Source: Rhizobium sp. Root1212 (GTDB lineage Bacteria; Pseudomonadota; Alphaproteobacteria; Rhizobiales; Rhizobiaceae). From it: 64,000 bases of DNA. A model generated the notes under the pieces. It made no database searches, had not been told where the DNA came from, and was given only the letters and a program-made list of their open reading frames with translations. This document shows positions 55,174 to 64,000 of this stretch, piece by piece. Within the stretch, counting starts at the first letter, position 1. The number at the start of each line of letters is the position of its first letter. Location of the stretch: the NCBI RefSeq assembly GCF_001424985.1, contig NZ_LMDA01000012.1, forward strand, positions 62,001 to 126,000. The letters run 5' to 3'. A program made the position numbers and the translations under genes.

Positions 55174-56031
55174 ATGAGTAGTGCTGCGCTGCGTCCGATG
55201 CAGGCGGTCGACGACCGCATCAGCAAGCGGAACTTCGACCGGCTCGCCCGGTACATCTACGACTACAGCGGCATCAAGATGCCGCAGAGCAAGCTGACGA
55301 TGCTCGAAGGCCGGCTTCGCCGCCGCCTTCGGGCAACCGGCATCGCCAGCTTCGACGATTACTGCGACTACCTGTTCAACGAGGACGGCATCGAGCATGA
55401 GGCCGTCTATCTCATCGATGCCGTCACCACCAACAAGACGGATTTCTTCCGCGAATCCAGGCACTTCGACTATATGGCCGAAAGCGCCCTGCCGGCTCTC
55501 GCCAAGCGGGGATACCGCAACCTGCGCATCTGGAGTTCCGCCTGCTCGACCGGGGCCGAGCCCTACACGATCGCCATGGTGATGCAGGACTTCGTCGAGC
55601 GCCGCAACGATCTCGACTATTCGATCCTGGCGACGGACCTCAGTACCGATGTGCTGCAGACCGCGCATCAGGGCATCTATCCGGCCGATCTCGTCGCACC
55701 CGTGCCGTCGGAGATGATGCGGAAATATGTGATGCGGTCGGTCCGGCCGGGCAACAGCGAGGTGCGGATTTCGCCGAAGCTGCGCTCGCGCATCGGTTTC
55801 GCCCGCATGAACCTGATGGACGCCAAATATCCGGTCGGCGATCCCATGCACATCATCTTCTGCCGCAACGTGCTGATCTATTTCGACAAGCCGACGCAGG
55901 CGGCGGTGCTGTCGCGGCTGACGGATTGCCTGATACCGGGCGGCTACATGTTCATCGGCCACTCAGAATCGATCACCGGCATCGACCTGCCGTTGGAACA
56001 GGTGTCCAATACGGTTTTTCAGAAGACATAA
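55174..56031 (+). CDS. cheR: Chemotaxis receptor methyltransferase CheR
   Basis: This SAM-dependent methyltransferase modifies receptor glutamates for adaptation. It has the N-terminal helical domain (RNFDRLARYIYDYSGIKMPQ), then VTTNKTDFFRESRHFDY, the SAM-binding WSSACSTGAEPYTIAMVM, and the active-site region HIIFCRNVLIYFDKPTQ. The length of 285 residues is normal. Located nine bases after cheW, it precedes cheB by 32 bases, and the CheR/CheB pair indicates that this pathway uses methylation-based adaptation. Confidence 0.95.
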   Translation: MSSAALRPMQAVDDRISKRNFDRLARYIYDYSGIKMPQSKLTMLEGRLRRRLRATGIASFDDYCDYLFNEDGIEHEAVYLIDAVTTNKTDFFRESRHFDYMAESALPALAKRGYRNLRIWSSACSTGAEPYTIAMVMQDFVERRNDLDYSILATDLSTDVLQTAHQGIYPADLVAPVPSEMMRKYVMRSVRPGNSEVRISPKLRSRIGFARMNLMDAKYPVGDPMHIIFCRNVLIYFDKPTQAAVLSRLTDCLIPGGYMFIGHSESITGIDLPLEQVSNTVFQKT

Positions 56032-56063
56032 TTTAAACGGCGTTGCTGAAAGGCAGATCGAAA

Positions 56064-57152
56064 ATGGGAAAGAAGATCCGGGTGCTGATCGTCGACGACA
56101 GCGCCAGCGTCCGCCAGACGCTGACGGCCGTGCTGAGCCAGGACCCCGATATCGAGGTGATGGGGGCGGCTTCCGATCCCTTCATGGCGGCAAAGCGCAT
56201 TCAGGAAGATATTCCCGATGTCATCACGCTAGATGTCGAGATGCCGCGCATGGACGGCATCACCTTCCTGCGCAAGCTGATGGCGCAGCATCCGATCCCG
56301 GTCGTCATGTGTTCGTCCTTGACGGAAACCGGCTCTGAAACCCTGCTGCAGGCGCTGGAGGCGGGTGCCGTCGACATCATTCTGAAGCCGAAGATCGGGG
56401 CTGCCGATCATCTGGCCGAAAGCGGCATGCGCATTCGCGAAGTGGTGAAAAGTGCCGCCCATGCGCGGATTTCCGGTGTGCGCCGGCCGACGCGGTCTGC
56501 GGCCGCATCCGGCCCGGCCAGCAAGCTGACGGCCGATGCCATGCTACCGCCGCCAACCGGGCGGGCGATGGCGAAGACGACGGAAATGGTCGTCTGCGTC
56601 GGTGCTTCGACCGGTGGGACGGAAGCCCTGCGCGAAATGCTGGAGGCGCTGCCGGCAAATGCGCCGGGCATGGTCATCGTCCAGCACATGCCGGAAAAAT
56701 TCACCGCCGCCTTTGCCAAGCGGCTGAACGGGCTCTGCGAAGTCGAGGTCAAGGAAGCCGAGGACGGCGATCCGGTGCTGCGCGGCCACGTGCTGATCGC
56801 CCCCGGCGACAAGCATATGCTCTTGGAGCGGCAGGGCGCGCGCTATCATGTCTCGGTGAAAACCGGACCGCTGGTGTCCCGTCACCGGCCTTCGGTGGAC
56901 GTGCTGTTCCGCTCGGCGGCGCGGGCGGCCGGGGCCAATGCCATGGGCGTGATCATGACCGGCATGGGCGACGACGGCGCCCGCGGCATGGAGGAAATGA
57001 AGCGGGCAGGGGCCTTCAATATCGCCCAAGACGAGGCGACCTCTGTCGTCTTCGGCATGCCCAAGGAAGCGATCGCCCATGGCGGCGTCGACAAGGTCGT
57101 GCCGCTGGAGCAGATCGCCCGCGAAATTCTCATGGCGCAGGCGAAGTTTTAG
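56064..57152 (+). CDS. cheB: Chemotaxis methylesterase/deamidase CheB
   Basis: This is a receiver-methylesterase fusion that removes methyl groups from receptors or deamidates them. The receiver has D11/D12 and phosphosite D57 ([13 protein letters not shown]). The esterase has the catalytic triad Ser ([12 protein letters not shown]), His (IVQHMPEKF) and Asp ([10 protein letters not shown]). ATG 56064 follows AAAGGCAGATCG. No cheD gene follows. The gene's end overlaps the convergent DUF993 gene by four bases, so this is the end of the operon. Confidence 0.95.
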   Translation: MGKKIRVLIVDDSASVRQTLTAVLSQDPDIEVMGAASDPFMAAKRIQEDIPDVITLDVEMPRMDGITFLRKLMAQHPIPVVMCSSLTETGSETLLQALEAGAVDIILKPKIGAADHLAESGMRIREVVKSAAHARISGVRRPTRSAAASGPASKLTADAMLPPPTGRAMAKTTEMVVCVGASTGGTEALREMLEALPANAPGMVIVQHMPEKFTAAFAKRLNGLCEVEVKEAEDGDPVLRGHVLIAPGDKHMLLERQGARYHVSVKTGPLVSRHRPSVDVLFRSAARAAGANAMGVIMTGMGDDGARGMEEMKRAGAFNIAQDEATSVVFGMPKEAIAHGGVDKVVPLEQIAREILMAQAKF

Positions 57153-58312
57153 AACCCCTGAACCGTCATGAAAGCCTTCATGCGCTCGACGGCCAGCTCC
57201 GGGCGGTCGAGCACATTGGCCTTGTCGGCAAGCCGGAAGATATCGGCATAATGCACCACCCCGCGCGCCGACTGCATGCCGGCCGGCATGGTGAAATGCT
57301 TCTGGTGGCCGTTCAGCCAGGCGAGGAAGACGACGCCCGCCTTGTAATACTGCGTCGGCGCCTCGAAGATTTTTCGCGACAGCGGCACGGTCGGCTCGAT
57401 GACCGAGCGGAAGGTGGAGACATCACCTTCGGCCAGCGCTGCCAGCGCCTTTGAAGCCGAGGGGGCGACGGCATCGAAGATGCCGAGCAGGGCGTGGCTA
57501 TACTTCCTGCCGTCGCCTTCGATCAGTTCCGCATAGTTGAAATCATCGCCGGTGAAGCAGAGCACGTCCTCCGGCAGGCGATTGCGCAGCGCCACTTCAT
57601 AGGCATTGTCGAGCAGTGAAATCTTGATGCCTTCGACCTTGCCCCTGTTTTCCTCGATGATGGAGAGTACGGTTTCCAGTGTCGTCTCGAAATTCTCCGA
57701 ACCCCAATAGCCCTTGAGCTGTGGGTCGAACATATCGCCGAGCCAGTGGAGCACCACCTTGTCCTTGGTCTGGCTGAGGATATGGCCGTAGACCTTACGA
57801 TAATCGTCCGGCGAGCGGGCGATGCGGGCAAGCGCCCGGCTTGCCATCATGATCGACCGGCCGCCTTGCTTCTCGACGAAGCCGACCTGTGTCTCATAGG
57901 CCTTGATCACGTCGTCGAGCGAGCGGGTGTCTTCCGGTGCAAGGTGATCGGTGCCCGCGCCGCAGGCGAGATCGGCACCCTCGACGGTGCGCGCTTCCGC
58001 CAGCGAGCGGCGGATCAACTCCTGCGCACCTGTCCAATCCAGCCCCATGCCGCGCTGGGAGGTGTCCATGGCTTCGGCGATCTTGAAGCCGAGCGACCAG
58101 AGATGGTGGCGGAAGGCGAGTGTCGTGTCCCAGTCGATGGCCGGGCTGCCCCAAGGCTGAAGGTCCCGTAATGGATCGGAAACCACGTGCGCGGCGGCAT
58201 AGGCGATACGGCTGAAGCGCGGCACGGCGGCGGGGCGGTCAATCGGCGTTCCGCTGAGGCGATAGGTTTCGACGGTGCCATCGGCGCGGGGCAGCAGCAG
58301 GGCTTGCGACAT
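57149..58312 (-). CDS. DUF993 family protein (TIM-barrel, dihydrodipicolinate-synthase-like)
   Basis: I recognise this 387-residue protein as DUF993, annotated elsewhere as dihydrodipicolinate-synthase-like; it may be an aldolase or lyase, but no reaction is known to me. Conserved-looking stretches include [40 protein letters not shown] and [18 protein letters not shown], where the strand-end lysine in GIKISLL would match a class I aldolase position. It is transcribed from an operator-containing promoter facing the catabolic operon, so it likely acts in the same pathway. The start, ATG at 58312, follows GGAACTCC-like sequence. Confidence 0.85.
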   Translation of the reverse strand: MSQALLLPRADGTVETYRLSGTPIDRPAAVPRFSRIAYAAAHVVSDPLRDLQPWGSPAIDWDTTLAFRHHLWSLGFKIAEAMDTSQRGMGLDWTGAQELIRRSLAEARTVEGADLACGAGTDHLAPEDTRSLDDVIKAYETQVGFVEKQGGRSIMMASRALARIARSPDDYRKVYGHILSQTKDKVVLHWLGDMFDPQLKGYWGSENFETTLETVLSIIEENRGKVEGIKISLLDNAYEVALRNRLPEDVLCFTGDDFNYAELIEGDGRKYSHALLGIFDAVAPSASKALAALAEGDVSTFRSVIEPTVPLSRKIFEAPTQYYKAGVVFLAWLNGHQKHFTMPAGMQSARGVVHYADIFRLADKANVLDRPELAVERMKAFMTVQGF

Positions 58313-58337
58313 GGAGTTCCTCCTCGGGTTTGATGGT

Positions 58338-58366
58338 CGAATAATTTAGATCGTTCCAAATTTCAA
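58338..58366 (-). promoter_or_regulatory. Promoter with LacI-type operator upstream of the DUF993 gene
   Basis: On the minus strand TTGAAA (58361-58366) and TATTCG (58338-58343) are 17 bp apart. The spacer carries the imperfect palindrome ATTTGGAACGATCTAAAT, related to the perfect palindrome before the LacI gene. This arrangement predicts repression by the adjacent LacI-type protein. Confidence 0.75.
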
Positions 58367-58569
58367 GTGTAGTTTTGGCGAAGAGGGGCTTGACGAGAAG
58401 CGAATGACTGTCCTCACAGCCATCCCCAAGTGAAATTTAGAAACCGCAAATACGTCGCAATACTTGAAAAAATATTTATAAATTAATTGCTTAAAACATT
58501 TTACCTATGGGCTTTTATCTCCCTTTCATTGGAAGTCCGAACCAAGACGTATTTTTCCGACGCTTTCGC

Positions 58570-58598
58570 TTGACAAAATTGGAACGTTCCAATTATCT
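58570..58598 (+). promoter_or_regulatory. Promoter with perfect LacI-type operator upstream of the lacI-type gene
   Basis: TTGACA (58570-58575) and TTATCT (58593-58598) are separated by exactly 17 bp. An 18-bp perfect palindrome, AATTGGAACGTTCCAATT (58577-58594), lies between and over them. The central CG and symmetrical arms are typical of LacI-family operators, so this is very likely an autoregulated promoter. Confidence 0.85.
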
Positions 58599-58647
58599 TG
58601 TGATCCAGTCGAGGGGCCGGAGAGCCCTTGTGGGAGGAAATGTCTTG

Positions 58648-60692
<2,045 letters not shown>

Positions 60693-60697
60693 GACCC

Positions 60698-62311
60698 ATG
60701 AGCAAGCATATCACCTCGGCCGAAGCCGCCGCCCTGATCCCGGATGGAGCCGTCGTCACCGTCTCGTCGTCGAGCGGTCTCGGCTGCCCGGACCTGATGC
60801 TGAAGGCTATCGGCGAACGCTTCGACGCGACCGGTCATCCGCAGAACATCACGACGCTGCACCCGATCGCAGCCGGCGACATGAGCGGCATCAAGGGTGT
60901 CGATTACATCGCCAAGAAGGGTTTGCTCGCCCGCATCATCGGAGGCTCCTATCCCTCCGGCCCGTCCTCTTCCGAACCGCCCCTCATCTGGCAGATGATC
61001 GGCAATGACGAGATCCCGGCCTATAACGTGCCCTCGGGCATCCTGTTCGACATGCACCGCGAGGCGGCAGCCAAGCGGCCGGGCGTGCTGACCAAGGTCG
61101 GCCTCGAAACCTTCGTCGATCCCTCCCGCGAAGGCTGCGCCATGAACGGCAAGGCTGCGGCGCAATCGATCGTCAAGAAGATCGAGTTCGAAGGCGAGGA
61201 GTGGCTGTATTTCAAGTCGATCGTGCCCCAGGTGGCGATCATCCGCGCTACGACGGCGGACGAACGCGGCAATCTCACCTATGAGCACGAGGGCGCCTAT
61301 CTTGGCGGCCTCGATCAGGCGCTCGCCGCTCGCAACAATGGCGGCATCATCATCGCGCAGGTGAAGCGCATTACTAAATCGGGATCGCTGAAACCCCATG
61401 ATGTGCGCGTACCCGGCATGCTCGTCGATTATGTCGTCGTCGATCCCGATCAGAAGCAGACGACGCTGACGGATTACGATCCGGCCATATCAGGCGAAAT
61501 CTTTCGGCCGCTCGAGACGTTCCGGGTGCCGGAATTCAATATCCAGAAGGTGATTGCCCGCCGCGTGGCACAGGAGCTTGAGGGTGGCAGCTGCGTCAAT
61601 CTCGGCTTCGGCATCTCGGCCAATGTGCCGCGTATCCTGATGGAAGAGGGTTTGCATGGCTCCGTGACCTGGGTGATCGAGCAGGGGGCTGTCGGCGGTG
61701 TACCGCTTCTCGATTTCGCCTTCGGCTGCGCCTCGAATGCCGATGCCTATATGCCGTCGCCCTACCAGTTCACATATTTCCAGGGCGCGGGCTTCGATGC
61801 CTCGCTGCTCTCCTTCCTCGAAATCGGCCGCGATGGTTCGGTGAATGTCTCCAAGCTTTCATTCCGGCCGCATGTGACGGCGGGTGCGGGCGGCTTCGTC
61901 GATATCACGGCGCGAGCGAAGAAGATCGTCTTTTCCGGCATGTTCAATGCCGGCGCCAAGCTCTCGGTCGCAGACGGCAAGCTTGTCATCGACAAGGAAG
62001 GCAAGCTGAAGAAGCTGGTCGAAGCGGTCGAGCACGTCACCTTCTCCGGCCCGCGCGGTGTCGCGCAGGGGCAGGATATCACCTATGTCACCGAGCGCTG
62101 CGTGCTGAAGCTGACGCCGGAAGGCATCATGCTGACGGAGATCGCGCCGGGCGTCGATTTGCAAACACATATTCTCGACCAGTCGGAATTCCCGCTGATC
62201 GTTTCCGACAAGCTGAAGGTCATGGATGCGGCTTTGTTCGGCGAAGCGCCGATCGGTCTTACTCTGCCGGAAAAGCCCGCTCGCGTCGTATCGGGAGTGC
62301 ATCATGGCTGA
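60698..62311 (+). CDS. Family I acyl-CoA:acetate/3-ketoacid CoA-transferase (fused alpha-beta)
   Basis: This enzyme would transfer CoA to an acid to activate it, through a glutamyl-CoA intermediate. The alpha-like half (DGAVVTVSSSSGLGCPDLML) and the beta-like half (CVNLGFGISANVPRILMEEG) are fused in one 537-residue chain. The catalytic Glu328 lies in VIEQGAVGGVPLLD, matching the E-x-G-GG motif. The start ATG 60698 is nine bases inside a GTG-start option at 60689. It follows the oxidoreductase gene with a short overlap-like junction, suggesting that the oxidised product is converted to a CoA thioester. Confidence 0.93.
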   Translation: MSKHITSAEAAALIPDGAVVTVSSSSGLGCPDLMLKAIGERFDATGHPQNITTLHPIAAGDMSGIKGVDYIAKKGLLARIIGGSYPSGPSSSEPPLIWQMIGNDEIPAYNVPSGILFDMHREAAAKRPGVLTKVGLETFVDPSREGCAMNGKAAAQSIVKKIEFEGEEWLYFKSIVPQVAIIRATTADERGNLTYEHEGAYLGGLDQALAARNNGGIIIAQVKRITKSGSLKPHDVRVPGMLVDYVVVDPDQKQTTLTDYDPAISGEIFRPLETFRVPEFNIQKVIARRVAQELEGGSCVNLGFGISANVPRILMEEGLHGSVTWVIEQGAVGGVPLLDFAFGCASNADAYMPSPYQFTYFQGAGFDASLLSFLEIGRDGSVNVSKLSFRPHVTAGAGGFVDITARAKKIVFSGMFNAGAKLSVADGKLVIDKEGKLKKLVEAVEHVTFSGPRGVAQGQDITYVTERCVLKLTPEGIMLTEIAPGVDLQTHILDQSEFPLIVSDKLKVMDAALFGEAPIGLTLPEKPARVVSGVHHG

Positions 62312-63083
62312 TGAACGCATCCGCATCGATCGGGAAGGTCATGTCGCTGTTTTGACGGTGTCGCGGCCCGACAAGCTCAATGCGCTCGATATTGAGATGC
62401 TGAAGGGGCTGTCTGCCGCCTGCGACGAGATTGAAAGCGATGCCGATATCCGCGTGACAGTGCTGACGGGGGAAGGCAAGGCCTTTTCCGCCGGCGGCGA
62501 TATCAAGGCCTGGGGGGCGATGAGCCCCAACGAATTCGGCCATGCCTGGGTGCGCTTCGGCCATCGCGTGTTCGAACGGTTGGCGACGCTGCGCATGCCG
62601 GTGATCGCGGCAATGAACGGTCATGCACTGGGCGGTGGGTTGGAACTGGCGGCTGTCGCCGATGTCCGCATAGCTGAAGCGCAGATCAAGATCGGCTTGC
62701 CGGAAACGAGCCTCGGTATGGTGCCGGGCTGGTCGGGCACGCAGCGGCTGGTGGCGCGGTTTGGCGCGCAGGCCGTACGGCGCATGGTGCTGGCGGGCGA
62801 GATGTTTACGGCTGAAGAGGCCCGTGCGCTCGGCATCGTCGATCATGTCGTCGAGACAGGTACGGCGCTCACGAAGGCCAAGGAAAAGGCCCAGAAGATC
62901 GCCGCCCGCGGGCCGGCGGCGCTGGAAATCTGCAAACTGATGATCGCGGTCGCCAATGGCGAGGACAACGGGGCTGCCGTCGAGGCGCTGGGCTCGATCC
63001 TCGCCGCCAAGACCGGCGACATGAAGGAAGGCGTCGCGGCCTTTGCCGCCAAGCGCCCGGCCGAATTCAAGGGAGAATGGTAA
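62304..63083 (+). CDS. Enoyl-CoA hydratase/isomerase family protein
   Basis: This crotonase-fold enzyme would hydrate or rearrange a CoA thioester made by the preceding transferase. It has VLTVSRPDKLNALDIEMLKG, the oxyanion-hole segments GKAFSAGGDIKAW and NGHALGGGLELAAVADVRIA, and IGLPETSLGMVPGWSGTQRL, where the Glu at PETSLG is the usual catalytic site. ATG 62304 overlaps the CoA-transferase stop by 8 bp; GGGAG lies before it. Length 259 residues is typical. Whether it hydrates, dehydrates or cleaves cannot be decided. Confidence 0.93.
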   Translation: MADERIRIDREGHVAVLTVSRPDKLNALDIEMLKGLSAACDEIESDADIRVTVLTGEGKAFSAGGDIKAWGAMSPNEFGHAWVRFGHRVFERLATLRMPVIAAMNGHALGGGLELAAVADVRIAEAQIKIGLPETSLGMVPGWSGTQRLVARFGAQAVRRMVLAGEMFTAEEARALGIVDHVVETGTALTKAKEKAQKIAARGPAALEICKLMIAVANGEDNGAAVEALGSILAAKTGDMKEGVAAFAAKRPAEFKGEW

Positions 63084-64000
63084 TGACGGTTCTGGTGAAG
63101 CCCAAGGCGCTTGGCGATGTCGCGGTGCGCGACTTCCGCATGCTGATCGACGGCAAATGGGTAGCGGCCGAAACCGGCGAGACGCTGGAGCGCGTCGCCC
63201 CCGGTCACGGCGTCGTCGTTAGCCGCTATCCGGCCGCGAAAAAGGCCGATGCCGAGCGTGCCATTGCCGCCGCCCGCCGCGCTTTCGAGGATGGCCCGTG
63301 GCCGCGCATGACGGCTTCGGAGCGTTCGCATGTCTTGCTGAAAGCCGCCGATCTCATCGCCGCCCGTGCCGATGAACTGGCCTATCTCGATTGCATCGAA
63401 TCCGGCAAGCCGATCAGCCAGGCCAAGGCCGAACTTGGCGGCGCGGCCGATATCTGGCGCTACGCAGCCGCCCTTGCCCGCGATCTGCACGGCGAAAGCT
63501 ACAACACGCTCGGCGACGGCACCCTCGGCGTCGTGCTGCGCGAGGCGATCGGTGTCGTCTCGATCATCACCCCCTGGAATTTCCCGTTCCTGATCGTCAG
63601 CCAGAAGCTGCCGTTTGCGCTCGCTGCCGGCTGCACAACGGTCGTCAAGCCTTCGGAACTCACCTCCGGCTCGACGTTGCTGCTCGGCGAAATCCTCGAA
63701 GCCGCAGGTGTTCCGGCCGGCGTCGTCAACATCATCACCGGCACCGGGCCGGATGTCGGCGCGATCATGACCAGCCATGCCGAGGTCGACATGGTGTCCT
63801 TCACCGGCTCGACCGGCGTCGGCAAGCTCACCATGACCAATGCCGCGCAGACGCTCAAGAAGGTCTCGCTCGAACTCGGCGGCAAGAACCCGCAGATCGT
63901 CTTCCCCGACGCCAATATCGACGAGTTCATCGATGCCGCCGTCTTCGGCGCCTATTTCAACGCGGGCGAATGCTGCAATGCCGGCTCACGGCTGATTGTC
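63083..64000 (+). CDS. Aldehyde dehydrogenase family protein (partial)
   Basis: This NAD(P)-dependent aldehyde dehydrogenase is cut off at the right edge, with 306 codons visible. It contains the NAD-binding IITPWNFPFLIVSQKLPFAL, VVKPSELT, SFTGSTGVGK, the general base in SLELGGKNPQIV and the catalytic cysteine region FNAGECCNAGSRL, with Cys298 the probable nucleophile (Cys297 adjoins). The ATG overlaps the hydratase stop (TAATG) and GGGAG precedes it. It would oxidise an aldehyde intermediate of the same catabolic route. Confidence 0.95.
   Translation, partial: MTVLVKPKALGDVAVRDFRMLIDGKWVAAETGETLERVAPGHGVVVSRYPAAKKADAERAIAAARRAFEDGPWPRMTASERSHVLLKAADLIAARADELAYLDCIESGKPISQAKAELGGAADIWRYAAALARDLHGESYNTLGDGTLGVVLREAIGVVSIITPWNFPFLIVSQKLPFALAAGCTTVVKPSELTSGSTLLLGEILEAAGVPAGVVNIITGTGPDVGAIMTSHAEVDMVSFTGSTGVGKLTMTNAAQTLKKVSLELGGKNPQIVFPDANIDEFIDAAVFGAYFNAGECCNAGSRLIV

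Noticed and set aside
58507-58644. Upstream ATG start for the second LacI-type regulator
   Set aside because: A promoter and operator lie between that ATG and the helix-turn-helix, so it would be upstream of the predicted transcription start.

Overview
The window looks like a chromosomal or large-replicon segment from a Rhizobiaceae-type alphaproteobacterium (Agrobacterium/Rhizobium/Shinella-like). The evidence is high GC content with GC-ending codons, dense operons with 4-bp overlaps, a DUF1127 micro-protein, rhizobial-type palindromic intergenic elements, several class III nucleotide cyclases, and a CheY-CheA-CheW-MCP-CheR-CheB cluster. The genus cannot be fixed from this sequence alone, and I saw no rRNA, tRNA, transposase, phage gene or CRISPR array.

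Layout. 1-3.1 kb: the end of a sugar ABC importer (ATPase, binding protein) divergent from a LacI-type regulator with an operator-like palindrome. 3.1-6.2 kb: an esterase/ATP-grasp pair, two small disordered proteins and a DUF1127 protein absent from a length-limited ORF list. 6.4-13.0 kb: a TPR/GT41 (OGT-like) glycosyltransferase divergent from a 1335-residue protein made almost wholly of about 165 Ser/Thr-rich octapeptides. This is the best candidate for an undescribed enzyme/substrate system. 13.1-19.6 kb: a class III cyclase, modABC with a ModE-like palindrome, a TOBE-less ModE regulator and a second, membrane cyclase. 19.6-26.6 kb: an MscS channel, a glycosyltransferase/deacetylase pair, an MBL hydrolase, and a phosphoesterase whose reading frame contains an inserted palindromic element. 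26.6-33.7 kb: a minus-strand set with three glycosyltransferases, a degenerate ABC exporter with no intact ATPase motif, and a stand-alone cyclic-nucleotide-binding protein. 33.8-39.7 kb: a peptide-type ABC importer. 39.9-45.6 kb: a third cyclase, a UDP-sugar dehydrogenase, a DUF3095 protein and two methyltransferases. 45.6-57.2 kb: a chemotaxis cluster with a divergent soluble MCP-like protein carrying CheZ-like features and two tandem MCPs with nearly identical signalling domains. 57.1-64 kb: a LacI-controlled catabolic cluster (DUF993 protein; oxidoreductase, CoA-transferase, enoyl-CoA hydratase, aldehyde dehydrogenase) with matching operators inside two divergent promoters.

Three themes recur: cyclic-nucleotide signalling (three cyclases, DUF3095, a lone cNMP-binding domain), surface glycan or glycoprotein assembly (OGT, four other glycosyltransferases, deacetylase, UDP-sugar dehydrogenase, methyltransferases), and nutrient sensing and uptake. 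All functional calls rest on motifs and family recognition by eye; no database search was run.
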